From positions 1 through 35,800 of the forward strand of contig NVUH01000037.1 of assembly GCA_002401855.1 (NCBI GenBank): a stretch of 35,800 bases of DNA. Direction: 5' to 3'. The notes under the pieces were generated by a model, which saw only the letters and a program-made list of their open reading frames with translations, did no database searches and had not been told where the DNA came from. How positions within the stretch are numbered: position 1 is the first letter of the stretch; every line of letters starts with the position of its first letter. The stretch is from Hyphomicrobiales bacterium. Its GTDB lineage: Bacteria > Pseudomonadota > Alphaproteobacteria > Rhizobiales > OSC116. A program made the position numbers and the translations under genes. Shown here one piece after another: positions 8,570-16,448 of the stretch.

Positions 8570-8625
8570 GCTGGGTAATTTGAGTTAGCTTGCTTTACAC
8601 AGGCATTATGATAAAAATTACCTCA

Positions 8626-8943
8626 TTATGAAGACGACATGGGTTCAGGTATGCGATGAGCTTGGAAACCATCAGTTAAGCGGGTCATTTCTATATCAGA
8701 TACAATGCCTGCACGGTTAAATGGATCCCCTTCAGCAAAGGCCGTGGCATTGGCTAGGCTTTCTGCTTGTAAGATGCCAAAGTTGCCGATTGATGTGGCT
8801 TGATCATTGATTGTGGCCGAACCAATCAGCACAATGGCAACGCCCCCCCCACCAGATTTAACCCATTGCCGATGGTCAGCACGGTGTTGATCGCGCAGGT
8901 TGTCCATGTCAGGATGGTGGCTACATTGCATGAGAAAATACAT
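8626..8943 (-). CDS. YciI-like protein (YCII-related domain)
   Basis: A 105-residue protein with the ferredoxin-like dimeric alpha-beta pattern of the YCII family: MYFLMQCSHHPDM at the start, the H-R-x-H helix (DQHRADHRQWV), and AFAEGDPFNRAGI near residue 75, where the family usually has the F-x-x-x-DP-[FY] motif. Some relatives act in aromatic degradation, for example on chloro-muconolactones, but here the reaction is unknown. It begins three bases after the ligB stop, so it is the last gene of the hydrolase-ligA-ligB operon and may process the ring-cleavage product (inference). The coding strand has an unbroken run of eight G (8843-8850) encoding four glycines. Confidence 0.82.
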   Translation of the reverse strand: MYFLMQCSHHPDMDNLRDQHRADHRQWVKSGGGGVAIVLIGSATINDQATSIGNFGILQAESLANATAFAEGDPFNRAGIVSDIEMTRLTDGFQAHRIPEPMSSS

Positions 8944-8946
8944 AGG

Positions 8947-9789
8947 CTATGCCTTGTTTTCTAAAATCACCATGCCAGCACCCGTCATAGAGGCGGGGGC
9001 ATGATAATGTTTGTGAATGAGATTGACTTGTTTGTCCATGGCGCCGCGCATTACCAGCCACATGATCAGCTCTGCGCCTTCTGAGCCGAAGGTTTCGACA
9101 TAGTCTTCACGGCTCATATTGCGGTATTTTTCCGGGTCGTTGGCAATGCCATCCAAATAAGCCAAATCAGCCTCTTGGTTGATGAAACCAGCGCGTGAGC
9201 CTTGCAGTTGATGCGATAGCCCGCCGGTGCCCATAATCACCACAGTTTCATCAGTTGGATAGCTTTCAATCACTTTTCTAAGCAACACACCCATATCCCA
9301 ACAACGTTGCGGGGTTGGAATTGGATATTGCACAGTATTGACCCAGATGGGCAAAACTTTTACCGGCCAATTGTCAGGGTGGCCAAATAATAATTCCATC
9401 GGCACTTGCAGGCCATGGTCAACCTCAATTTCACTGCAAATTAGCGGGTCAAAATGGTTTTCAACCAATTTGTCGGCAAAATACCATGAAAAGTTGGCAT
9501 CGCCTTTAAAATCGGGTAATTTGCGCGGGCCCCAACCCTCATCGACGGGTTTGTAGTTTTCAGCCACGCCGACTGCAAATGTTGGCACACGGTCTAAAAA
9601 GAAACTGTTGCCATGGTCGTTAAAAATCACCACCGCAATGTCGGGTTTTTTATCTGCCATCCATTTTTTTGCGGGTATGTAGCCGTCAAAAAATGGTTTC
9701 CAGTCTTTGTCTTGGGTTGCGCCGCGGTCTATCGCTGCACCAATTGAAGGCACATGACTTGTGCCCACTCCACCGATTAATTTTGCCAT
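8947..9789 (-). CDS. ligB: Class III extradiol dioxygenase, beta (catalytic) subunit, LigB-like
   Basis: A 280-residue LigB-type catalytic subunit. In characterised members this opens the ring of protocatechuate at C4-C5, or of related diols such as gallate, with Fe(II) and O2. Iron ligands expected from LigAB are visible: His in GTSHVPS (residue 12), His in FNDHGNSFF (about 59) and Glu in GSEGAELIMW (about 240). The general-base His is in MGTGGLSHQL. The ligand set is complete, so the enzyme should be active. It lies 16 bases after ligA, encoded separately, as in protocatechuate 4,5-dioxygenase and unlike the fused gallate dioxygenases. The next pathway genes (ligC, ligI, ligJ, ligK) are not in the window, so the substrate is not proven. 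Confidence 0.88.
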   Translation of the reverse strand: MAKLIGGVGTSHVPSIGAAIDRGATQDKDWKPFFDGYIPAKKWMADKKPDIAVVIFNDHGNSFFLDRVPTFAVGVAENYKPVDEGWGPRKLPDFKGDANFSWYFADKLVENHFDPLICSEIEVDHGLQVPMELLFGHPDNWPVKVLPIWVNTVQYPIPTPQRCWDMGVLLRKVIESYPTDETVVIMGTGGLSHQLQGSRAGFINQEADLAYLDGIANDPEKYRNMSREDYVETFGSEGAELIMWLVMRGAMDKQVNLIHKHYHAPASMTGAGMVILENKA

Positions 9790-9805
9790 TATTTTTTCCT
9801 AATAC

Positions 9806-10153
9806 TTACAATTCTTTGCCGAGGCGGGTTTTTAAAAATTCGTCATGATCCATACCTGCTTGTGCCGCACCAACGAGGGTGATGGGGGTCGGGTCAACTG
9901 CGGTAATCTTGAGTATAAAGAATAGATTGCCACCCAAACGAACCATTTCATGCCAGTCGCGTTGCATCACGGCAGTTTTTTCCTCGTCAGATAAATCGTA
10001 ACGGTCAATATATTCAGCTTCGTCAGCTAAAAAGGCTTCACGGTTGGCTGGCACACCCAGCCCATTGGCCATTTTGTTCATTTTATAACCGCGCAATGCC
10101 CTTGGTCGGTCAAAAAGCGGCGTTACGGGTATTACGTCTTCAATGTCAGCCAT
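9806..10153 (-). CDS. ligA: Extradiol dioxygenase alpha subunit, LigA-like
   Basis: A 115-residue small subunit of the LigA family, which caps the active site of LigB in the alpha2-beta2 enzyme. Family features are FDRPRALRGYKMNKMANGL near the N-terminus, NREAFLADE, and the LGGNLFFILKI helix. The ATG at 10153 follows AGGAGG at good spacing. It sits between the alpha/beta hydrolase (10 bases upstream) and ligB (16 bases downstream) and should be made in step with ligB. Confidence 0.88.
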   Translation of the reverse strand: MADIEDVIPVTPLFDRPRALRGYKMNKMANGLGVPANREAFLADEAEYIDRYDLSDEEKTAVMQRDWHEMVRLGGNLFFILKITAVDPTPITLVGAAQAGMDHDEFLKTRLGKEL

Positions 10154-10163
10154 TATGGCCTCC

Positions 10164-10862
10164 TTATATATTATTCATCCAATTTGTGATGGCTTTAACC
10201 ACCTTAGTTTCTTGCTCAACAGGGGCAAAATGCCCAGCATCTTCAATGATGACCAATTGCGAATTTGCAATTTCGTCGGCAATTTCTTGATGTTGGGCAA
10301 CGGGGCTCCAACCATCTTGACGGCCAACAAGCAATAAAGTTGGGCAGTTGATTTGGTTTAAATATTGGCTGGCATCAGGCCGTGTGATGAGGGCCCTGAT
10401 TTGACGCTCATGTATGTCGGCATCAGCGCGCAATACCATATCAGTTAAATCGGCATATAGTTGCGGGTCAGGCTCGGTTTCGGGGTTCAGCATAGGAGGT
10501 AGCCATTGCGCCACTAATTTTTCCATGCTTTCATGGCCTAAATCAATCATCGCTTGGCGTTTTATTTCTTCACCTTCACTTTTTGGCATGTAGCCAGTGT
10601 CAGCTAAAACCAAGCCAATTATGCGGGCAGGGTTGATGCGGGCCATTTCCATGGCCACGCGGCCACCCAATGAATGACCAACAACAATCATGTCGCCTTC
10701 AACATCATCCAATATCATTTGTGCCATGTCGGAGATGCTGGTGCTTTTGGTTAAATCGGCATTATATATATTCATATGAGCTGATGCTGAACGCGCTAAA
10801 GCTTGCCAAATAATTTTATCACAAATAAGACCTGGTATTAGTATCAACGTGTTCATAATCAA
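10164..10862 (-). CDS. Alpha/beta hydrolase
   Basis: A 232-residue alpha/beta hydrolase with nucleophile Ser in VVGHSLGGRVAMEMA (about residue 64), acid Asp in LVGRQDGWSP (about 184) and His in DAGHFAPVEQ (about 215), so the triad is complete. It is the first gene of the minus-strand operon with ligA, ligB and the YciI-like gene. In 4,5-cleavage of protocatechuate no such hydrolase is required, so it may act before ring opening (ester hydrolysis of the incoming aromatic) or on a cleavage product, as in meta-cleavage pathways. Both are inference. Its promoter region holds a perfect AATGTATACATT palindrome. Confidence 0.85.
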   Translation of the reverse strand: MIMNTLILIPGLICDKIIWQALARSASAHMNIYNADLTKSTSISDMAQMILDDVEGDMIVVGHSLGGRVAMEMARINPARIIGLVLADTGYMPKSEGEEIKRQAMIDLGHESMEKLVAQWLPPMLNPETEPDPQLYADLTDMVLRADADIHERQIRALITRPDASQYLNQINCPTLLLVGRQDGWSPVAQHQEIADEIANSQLVIIEDAGHFAPVEQETKVVKAITNWMNNI

Positions 10863-10916
10863 ACCTTATATAATGTTCCGGTTGTAATATGGTTATTCAT
10901 ACAAAAAACTCTATAA

Positions 10917-10948
10917 AATGTATACATTAAAGTGAAAACCTATACATT
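10917..10948 (-). promoter_or_regulatory. Predicted GntR operator of the lig operon
   Basis: AATGTATACATT at 10917-10928 is a perfect 12-base palindrome, and a half-site TATACATT follows at 10941-10948. They lie 55-86 bases upstream of the hydrolase start. On the minus strand the palindrome sits just after a possible -10 (TTTAAT), with a possible -35 (CTGAAA) 17 bases before it. The motif is of the [N]TGTATACA[N] type bound by many FCD-family GntR regulators, and the regulator gene is divergent next door. Confidence 0.65.
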
Positions 10949-10988
10949 TTTCAGATTCATTATTAACAAGGGGTGATGTTTGCAGTGG

Positions 10989-11029
10989 GTGACAGGGCGA
11001 ATGTTAATGTGTATAAGCTATGTATACAT
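10989..11029 (+). promoter_or_regulatory. Predicted promoter and autoregulatory operator of the GntR gene
   Basis: A -35-like GTGACA (10989-10994) is followed after 17 bases by TATAAG (11012-11017). ATGTATACAT (11020-11029) lies where transcription would start, inside a longer imperfect repeat GCT...AGC. Binding there would block the promoter, so negative autoregulation is likely (inference). Confidence 0.6.
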
Positions 11030-11048
11030 GAGCTAAAAGGGATGTTAA

Positions 11049-11771
11049 GTGGAAAACCAAACTGGAAATACCCATGCATTGCGCGCGGTGTTTGATTTGC
11101 GTAAAAAGATATTAAGTGGCGAGTTGGCTGCTGGCGTGAGGTTGCGTGAGGTGGCACTTGCTAAAGAGCTTAACATATCACGCACGCCAGTGCGCGACGC
11201 GATGTCTAGATTGGCGGAGGAAGGCTTGCTAGAACGAGCCAAAACGGGCGGCTTCGTCATACGCCGCTTCGGTTTGGATGACATTGCAGATTCGATTGAA
11301 CTGCGCGGGGTCTTAGAGGGCACCGCAGCCCGTTTGGCCGCTGAGAGAGGCGTTGCAAAAAACAAATTAATTGTTATGTATAAATTACTCGAACAGTTAG
11401 ATGAATGTTTTTCAGAGCAAGGTTTAAAGGTAGATTTGCCGCGTTATTCTGAGTTAAATGCTGCGTTTCATGACGAGTTGTCTGGGTTGGCTGGCAGTGA
11501 GGTTATACAACGCGAATTGAAGCGAGTTTGGCAGTTGCCATTTGCCTCACCTTCGGCCTTTTTGGTCGATAAAAACAACCGCAATAGCTTTGCATTGTCA
11601 TTGCTATCTGCGCAGGAGCAACATAAAGAAATTATACTTGCTATCGAAGCCAGGGAGGGAGCTCGGGCTGAATCTATTGCACGGGAACACGCCCGTGAAG
11701 CCCGTAAAAACCTAGAAATCACAATGGGTAGGAACCCGCTTCAATATGGCGGCGTGATAAAAGACAGCTAG
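11049..11771 (+). CDS. GntR-family regulator, FCD subfamily
   Basis: A 240-residue regulator. The N-terminal winged helix (about 10-75) shows LREVALAKELNISRTPVRDAMSRLAEEGLLER, here split as LREVALAKEL, NISRTPVRDA and MSRLAEEGLL, then GGFVIRRF. The C-terminal FCD ligand-binding domain (about 80-220) has the L-R-x-x-LEG start (ELRGVLEGTAARLA), the FH-x-x-L signature (AAFHDEL) and the final HKEI-x-x-AIEAREG / AREHAREA helices that place metal-binding His residues. The GTG start at 11049 follows AAAAGGG. It lies between the divergent lig operon and ligM, and its predicted operator occurs before itself, before both neighbours, and between purU and metF. It likely represses an aromatic/C1 regulon in the absence of a pathway intermediate. 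Confidence 0.92.
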   Translation: MENQTGNTHALRAVFDLRKKILSGELAAGVRLREVALAKELNISRTPVRDAMSRLAEEGLLERAKTGGFVIRRFGLDDIADSIELRGVLEGTAARLAAERGVAKNKLIVMYKLLEQLDECFSEQGLKVDLPRYSELNAAFHDELSGLAGSEVIQRELKRVWQLPFASPSAFLVDKNNRNSFALSLLSAQEQHKEIILAIEAREGARAESIAREHAREARKNLEITMGRNPLQYGGVIKDS

Positions 11772-11823
11772 ATATCGGATTTTTTAATAATATGCCGCGT
11801 TTGTTGTTTCGTGGTTTTTGTTC

Positions 11824-11861
11824 TTGACCTGATTGGTGAATTGAGTGATAATGTATACATT
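11824..11861 (+). promoter_or_regulatory. Promoter and GntR operator of ligM
   Basis: TTGACC (11824-11829), a 17-base spacer and GATAAT (11847-11852) make a good sigma-70 promoter. AATGTATACATT (11850-11861), a perfect palindrome identical to the one at 10917, overlaps the -10 box. The ligM start codon is 26 bases downstream. This is the clearest promoter/operator arrangement in the window. Confidence 0.75.
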
Positions 11862-11887
11862 CCAATAAATCAATAAGAGGGTCTACT

Positions 11888-13285
11888 TTGTCTAAAACAA
11901 GTTTAAATGAAATATTGCAAAAAACTGACGCAATTCAGCTTTTAAGAAATTCAAAAATTGGCATGTATGTCTATCCAGTGGTTGCACCAGAATTTTCTAA
12001 CTGGCGTAGTGAGCAGGACTCATGGCGCAACAAAGCCGTATTGTTTGATCAATCTCATCATATGGATGAAGTGACGGTCGAAGGCCCAGATGCTGAAAAG
12101 TTTCTTGAAAGCCTAGCCATTAACAGCTTTGCAAACTTTAAAACCAATAGAGCAAAACATTTTGTGCCTGTGTCACATAGTGGTCATGTGATTGGTGATA
12201 TGATCATTTTCCGCGAAACCGAAGAAAAATTTGTGCTTGTTGGTCGTGCCCCAACTGCCAACTGGGTGTTATATAATGCCTCATTAGGCAAGTATGACAT
12301 TAAAGTGACGCATGACCCGCGCTCACCTTCACGTCCTGATGGCGCTCAAGTGATACGCACACATTATCGTTTTCAAATTCAAGGCCCACAAGCTCCTGCA
12401 GTGTTTGAAAAAATGCATGGCGGTGCGGTGCCTGATATTAAGTTTTTCCACGTTGATTGGATCAATATTAACGGCAAGCCCGTGCGTGCATTACGCCATG
12501 GCATGGCTGGTGCGCCTGGTCTAGAAATCTGGGGCCCTTATGAAGAAAAAGACGAAATTCGTGCTGCGATTCTAAAGGCTGCCGAAGAAGCTGGTGTTGA
12601 CATTAGACAATGTGGTGCCCGCGCATATTCAACCAATACACTTGAATCTGGTTGGATTCCTTCACCATTGCCAGCCATTTATTCCGGCGATGAAATGAAA
12701 GGTTATCGTGACTGGTTAACCAATGAAAGCTATGAAGCCATGGGTTCAATTGGCGGTAGTTATGTGGCTAATGACATTACAGACTATTATGTAACACCGT
12801 TTGACCTTGGTTATGGCATTTACATTAAATATGATCATGATTTTATTGGCCGTGCTGCTTTGGAAGCTATGGACAAAGCCGATGCTCGTAAAAAAGTGAC
12901 ATTTGAATGGAATGCTGAAGATGTGATGAAAGTGATTTCTTCAAGCTTTGTTAAGGGCGGCGATAATTATAAGTGGATCGATTTCCCACAACCAAATTAT
13001 GCTTCCTCTAGCTTTGATAAAATCATGCAGGGCGATAAGATGGTCGGCCTTTCGATGTTTAACGGCTATAGCTTTAATGAGAGATGTATGTTGTCACTCG
13101 GTATGGTTGATCAAAGCGTACAAATTGGTGATGTGCTCGAGTTGGTGTGGGGCGAGCCTGATGGCGGTACCGAAAAAACATCAGCCGAACCGCATAAACA
13201 AACCACCATTCGGGTGCGGGTTTCTGATACACCTTATTCGAGCGAAGCGCGCGAAAATTATGCCGATAGTTGGCGTACAAAATAG
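11888..13285 (+). CDS. ligM: THF-dependent aromatic O-demethylase, LigM type
   Basis: A 465-residue member of the GcvT/aminomethyltransferase fold, matching Sphingobium LigM in length and in many blocks: RNS-x-IG-x-YVYPVVAPEFSNW at the N-terminus, FDQSHHM, VGRAPTANW, FQIQGPQA, RHGMAGAPGLEIWGPYE, RAYSTNTLESGWIPSPLPAIY, and FIGRAALEA. LigM moves the methyl group of vanillate or 3-O-methylgallate to THF, giving 5-methyl-THF and the free diol. The catalytic Tyr of LigM (Tyr247) is matched by the Tyr in ARAYSTNT, and the Tyr in YVYP (LigM position 31) is also kept. The start is TTG after AAGAGGG. It follows the GntR gene and has its own promoter with the regulon palindrome. DmdA, a cousin acting on DMSP, was considered but these blocks fit LigM better. 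Confidence 0.87.
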   Translation: MSKTSLNEILQKTDAIQLLRNSKIGMYVYPVVAPEFSNWRSEQDSWRNKAVLFDQSHHMDEVTVEGPDAEKFLESLAINSFANFKTNRAKHFVPVSHSGHVIGDMIIFRETEEKFVLVGRAPTANWVLYNASLGKYDIKVTHDPRSPSRPDGAQVIRTHYRFQIQGPQAPAVFEKMHGGAVPDIKFFHVDWININGKPVRALRHGMAGAPGLEIWGPYEEKDEIRAAILKAAEEAGVDIRQCGARAYSTNTLESGWIPSPLPAIYSGDEMKGYRDWLTNESYEAMGSIGGSYVANDITDYYVTPFDLGYGIYIKYDHDFIGRAALEAMDKADARKKVTFEWNAEDVMKVISSSFVKGGDNYKWIDFPQPNYASSSFDKIMQGDKMVGLSMFNGYSFNERCMLSLGMVDQSVQIGDVLELVWGEPDGGTEKTSAEPHKQTTIRVRVSDTPYSSEARENYADSWRTK

Positions 13286-13294
13286 TCAAAATTT

Positions 13295-13330
13295 AGCTAG
13301 GTAATGTAAATTGCCTAGCTTTTTTTTTAT
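13295..13330 (+). terminator. Intrinsic terminator after ligM
   Basis: AGCTAGGTAA (13295-13304) pairs with TTGCCTAGCT (13311-13320), allowing one imperfect pair, and is followed at once by nine T residues. It separates ligM from the TRAP operon. The rest of the 282-base gap is AT-rich and holds the TRAP promoter region. Confidence 0.88.
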
Positions 13331-13512
13331 ATTTTTTTTCTTCAAAACGGCTAAATAGCTAACGCTTATCACAAATACAGGTAATTAAATTTTATCGCTA
13401 TATGTTTTTTTTATAATGATGACTTTTTTCTTATGGTGATGGTTGATAATTTTAGTTTATACCTTAGTGTAGGGGTTATATCTGTTTCTATGGACATGGA
13501 TATAACTAATTC

Positions 13513-13530
13513 TTGACCCGCTATACAATA
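13513..13530 (+). promoter_or_regulatory. Possible promoter element with a degenerate regulon half-site before dctP
   Basis: TTGACC (13513-13518) could be a -35, though no convincing -10 lies at the standard distance. CTATACAATA (13521-13530) contains TATACAAT, a half of the palindrome seen at the ligM and lig promoters. It could extend the regulon to the TRAP transporter, but the match is weak. Confidence 0.3.
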
Positions 13531-13567
13531 AGTGGGCTTGATGTAATTATTTTGAGGGAGTATTTTC

Positions 13568-14557
13568 ATGTTAAAAACTTTATTGCGCACCACTGCTGCG
13601 GCCATCATTGCCACAGCCTCAATGGTTGGCATTTCACAAGCTGAAGAGCTTAAATTTGCTACATTTGTGCCACCATTACACATTGTGACAAAATCTTTGT
13701 TTGATCCATTGGCCAACGGCGTTGCTGCCGATACAAATGGCGAATTGACCATTAAACTTTATCCAGGTGGTGCTTTGGGCGCTGGCCCGCTAGAGCAATA
13801 TGTTCGGGCTTTACAAGGCGTTGCTGATGTAAGCTGGGGTTTGCAAGGTTATACATCTTCGCAATTTCCTAAAACTATGATTGCCGAATTGCCGGGCGCC
13901 ATTGAAGATGGTGTGCATGGCTATATTGGCCTATGGGCAGCTTATGATGAGCATCTTGCCTCTGAATTCCCAGGCACAAAACCTTTGGCTATTTATACAT
14001 CTGAGCCAAATATCTTCATCATGAAAGATCATGTTGTTAAAACTCCAGATGACATTATCGGCCTTAAAATCCGCGTGTCAGGTTCGGCTGCATCAGCTTT
14101 GGTTACCGCTCTTGGCGGCACACCAGTGCATATGCCAGCAGGCCAAATTTACAACTCATTGCAAACAGGCCTTATTGATGGTGTGATTACAGGTGCTAGC
14201 GCGGTTGCGGACTTTAAACTATTTGAAGTTGCCAACAGCTACACAATTGGTGCTCCTTTGGGCCGTATCACTTTCTATCTAGTGATGAACCAAGAAAAGT
14301 ATGACAGCCTTCCAGACAGCCATAAAGCAGCAATTGATGCTCATTCAGGTATTTCATTGTCAAAAAGCGGTGAAGAATATTGGAATGAACGTGCTGATGC
14401 CACAATTGTTGACCTACGGGCTGACAGCGGCAACACAATGGTTGATCTAGATGCAGCTGGCATTGCGGCATTTGGTGCCATCACTTTCCCAGTGACTGAT
14501 CAAGTGATTGCTGATATGGGCGGCGAAGCTGTGCTTGAAGCTATGCAAGCCAAATAA
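13568..14557 (+). CDS. TRAP transporter substrate-binding protein, DctP family
   Basis: A 329-residue periplasmic receptor. The N-terminus is a signal peptide (LLRTTAAAIIATASMVGISQA, split as LLRTTAAAIIATAS and MVGISQA, cleaved near residue 25). The mature part shows the DctP pattern: LKFATFVPP, Y-PGGALGAGPLEQY, the DDIIGLKIRVSG segment with the Arg that contacts the carboxylate in this family, G-TPVHMPAGQIYNSLQTGLIDG, and a late YLVMNQEKYDSLP. It therefore probably binds an organic acid. It is the first gene of dctP-dctQ-dctM-aldehyde dehydrogenase. The location next to ligM and the lig operon makes a methoxylated aromatic acid a reasonable guess for the ligand. Confidence 0.92.
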   Translation: MLKTLLRTTAAAIIATASMVGISQAEELKFATFVPPLHIVTKSLFDPLANGVAADTNGELTIKLYPGGALGAGPLEQYVRALQGVADVSWGLQGYTSSQFPKTMIAELPGAIEDGVHGYIGLWAAYDEHLASEFPGTKPLAIYTSEPNIFIMKDHVVKTPDDIIGLKIRVSGSAASALVTALGGTPVHMPAGQIYNSLQTGLIDGVITGASAVADFKLFEVANSYTIGAPLGRITFYLVMNQEKYDSLPDSHKAAIDAHSGISLSKSGEEYWNERADATIVDLRADSGNTMVDLDAAGIAAFGAITFPVTDQVIADMGGEAVLEAMQAK

Positions 14558-14595
14558 TACAAGCCAATGCTTGGCATTTTAAAAAAGGACTTTGA

Positions 14596-15102
14596 ATGCT
14601 TAAGCATTTAACAAAACTAGCAGACAGGCTCATCAGCTTGTCTGCACTCTTAGGTAGTGTCGCCTTGATCGTTGAGGTGGTTATTATTTTGGCTGATGTC
14701 ATTGGCCGTGCGTTTGATGCCCCGTTGGTGGGTGCACAAGATATTTCTCAAATGTCTATGTTGATTTTGGTATTTGGTGCCATGGCAATATGCGACAAAA
14801 CTGGTGGTCATATAGCTGTAGATGTTTTCGAGGCGGCTTTCCCACATTGGTTAAATCATTCGATTGATGTATTTTCGGCTTTGATTGGCGCGGTGATTTT
14901 TGCATTGATTGCTTATGCAATTTATGAATCATCAAAAATTTCACAAATGTTGCATTTGGCAACTAATATTATTTATTTACCTAAAGTTTATTTCCAATGG
15001 ATTGTGACTGGCTTTGCTCTGATGACGGCATTTGCTATGTTGATGCGCGGCATAAGCCTCGCTATCATTGGTAAAGAAGTAGAAGAGGAGGCTGGTATAT
15101 GA
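14596..15102 (+). CDS. TRAP transporter small membrane subunit, DctQ family
   Basis: A 168-residue protein with four predicted membrane helices (about 15-38, 50-68, 90-112 and 130-152). The family signature is seen in IILADVIGRAFDAPLVGAQDI and in MAICDKTGGHIAVDVF. DctQ is the small integral subunit that pairs with DctM. Its 3' end overlaps the dctM start by four bases (ATGA), so translation is coupled. Confidence 0.92.
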   Translation: MLKHLTKLADRLISLSALLGSVALIVEVVIILADVIGRAFDAPLVGAQDISQMSMLILVFGAMAICDKTGGHIAVDVFEAAFPHWLNHSIDVFSALIGAVIFALIAYAIYESSKISQMLHLATNIIYLPKVYFQWIVTGFALMTAFAMLMRGISLAIIGKEVEEEAGI

Positions 15103-16403
15103 GCGCAGCATTAATTGGCGGACTTGGTATGGCGGCGTTGCTCGTTATGCTGCTTATGCGTGTTCCCGTGGCATTCTCCATGTTCATCGTTGGCTTTTGC
15201 GGCATTGCGGCATTAAATGGGGTGAATTCTGCAGTGAGTCTGTTGGCTTCAGAATCTTTCACCCTCGGTTCATCGGCCGAATTAGTGGTGGTGCCATTGT
15301 TTATTCTTATGGGTAATGTGGCGACCGCCACAGGCATGAGTAGGCGGCTTTATGACGCGGCTTATGCCATGGTCGGCTCGGTTCGGGGCGGTTTGGCCTC
15401 GGCCACCATTATCGGTTGCGGCGGTTTTGCGGCTTTGTCGGGCTCGTCCGTAGCTTCGGCTTTAACCATTGGCAAAGTGTCATTGGGCGAGATGAAACGT
15501 TTTAAATATGATGATCGCTTATCGACTGGCGTTGTCGCCGCAGGCGGCACATTGGGCATTCTCATTCCGCCTTCAACGGGCTTTGTTATTTACGCTATTT
15601 TAACTCAACAATCTATTGGGCGGCTGTTTTTGGCGGGTATATTGCCCGGGTTGTTATTGTTGCTGATGTTCATTGGCATGATTACATTCCTATGTTGGCG
15701 CAACCCAAAATTAGGGCCAGCAGGCGATAAATTAAGCTGGGCTCAAAAAACCGTGGCATTACGTGGGGCTTTGCCGATTGTTGGCATCATCTTCGTCACC
15801 ATTGGCGGCATTTATGGCGGTATATTTTCACCAGTTGAAGCTGCGGCGGTTGGCGCGGGCTTGGTGATATTGATGGGTGTATGGTTTAAAACTTTATCAT
15901 TAATGCAGCTCTGGTTGGCGGTTAAAGATTCAATCATCACCACAGCTACAGTCATGCTGATCCTTATATCAGCGCATATGATTAACCCATTTTTGGCGTT
16001 AAGCAACATTCCACAAACCATCGGCGCTTTTATGGGCGGGTTAGAAATTCCAGCAATTGCTGTTTTGGGGCTTATTCTGCTGACTTATCTTATACTGGGC
16101 TGTTTTTTAGAAGGTTTTGCTATGTTGGTACTCACCATGCCGATCTTTTTTCCAGTGATTGTTAACCTTGGGTTTGACCCTATTTGGTTTGGTGTGTTGG
16201 TGGTGCTAACGCTTGAAATGGGGCTTATTTCACCGCCCGTGGGCTTAAACGTGTTCATTGTTAAATCGGTGGCGCGAGATGTACCACTGAACAAGATTTT
16301 TGCAGGCGTTTTTCCGTTTTGGGGCGTTATGTTATTTTCTTTGGCGATATTGGTAGCATTCCCACAAATCGCATTGTTTTTGCCAAATAGTATGTTTGAT
16401 TGA
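15099..16403 (+). CDS. TRAP transporter large membrane subunit, DctM family
   Basis: A 434-residue, highly hydrophobic permease with about 12 predicted membrane segments, the transport channel of a sodium-driven TRAP system. DctM features include PLFILMGN, the GGLASATIIGCGGFAALSGSSVASA segment split as GGLASATIIGCG and GFAALSGSSVASA, GTLGILIPPSTGFVIYA, and the late GLISPPVGLNVFIVK. It overlaps dctQ by four bases and is followed 45 bases later by the aldehyde dehydrogenase gene. Confidence 0.94.
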   Translation: MSAALIGGLGMAALLVMLLMRVPVAFSMFIVGFCGIAALNGVNSAVSLLASESFTLGSSAELVVVPLFILMGNVATATGMSRRLYDAAYAMVGSVRGGLASATIIGCGGFAALSGSSVASALTIGKVSLGEMKRFKYDDRLSTGVVAAGGTLGILIPPSTGFVIYAILTQQSIGRLFLAGILPGLLLLLMFIGMITFLCWRNPKLGPAGDKLSWAQKTVALRGALPIVGIIFVTIGGIYGGIFSPVEAAAVGAGLVILMGVWFKTLSLMQLWLAVKDSIITTATVMLILISAHMINPFLALSNIPQTIGAFMGGLEIPAIAVLGLILLTYLILGCFLEGFAMLVLTMPIFFPVIVNLGFDPIWFGVLVVLTLEMGLISPPVGLNVFIVKSVARDVPLNKIFAGVFPFWGVMLFSLAILVAFPQIALFLPNSMFD

Positions 16404-16448
16404 AGTAGAAAGTTGTTTTAAATTTCATAACCTTGGGAGGAATTGATT

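Noticed and set aside
8843..8850. Run of eight C (G on the coding strand) in the YciI-like gene as a phase-variation tract
   Set aside because: It is short, and similar runs of seven occur in tviB and ligM2; nothing else suggests contingency control. A sequencing or assembly slip cannot be excluded.
11888..13285. DMSP demethylase (DmdA) as the identity of the first LigM-like gene
   Set aside because: DmdA is common in marine alphaproteobacteria and shares the fold, but the length and the many LigM-type blocks, together with adjacent ligAB, fit LigM better.
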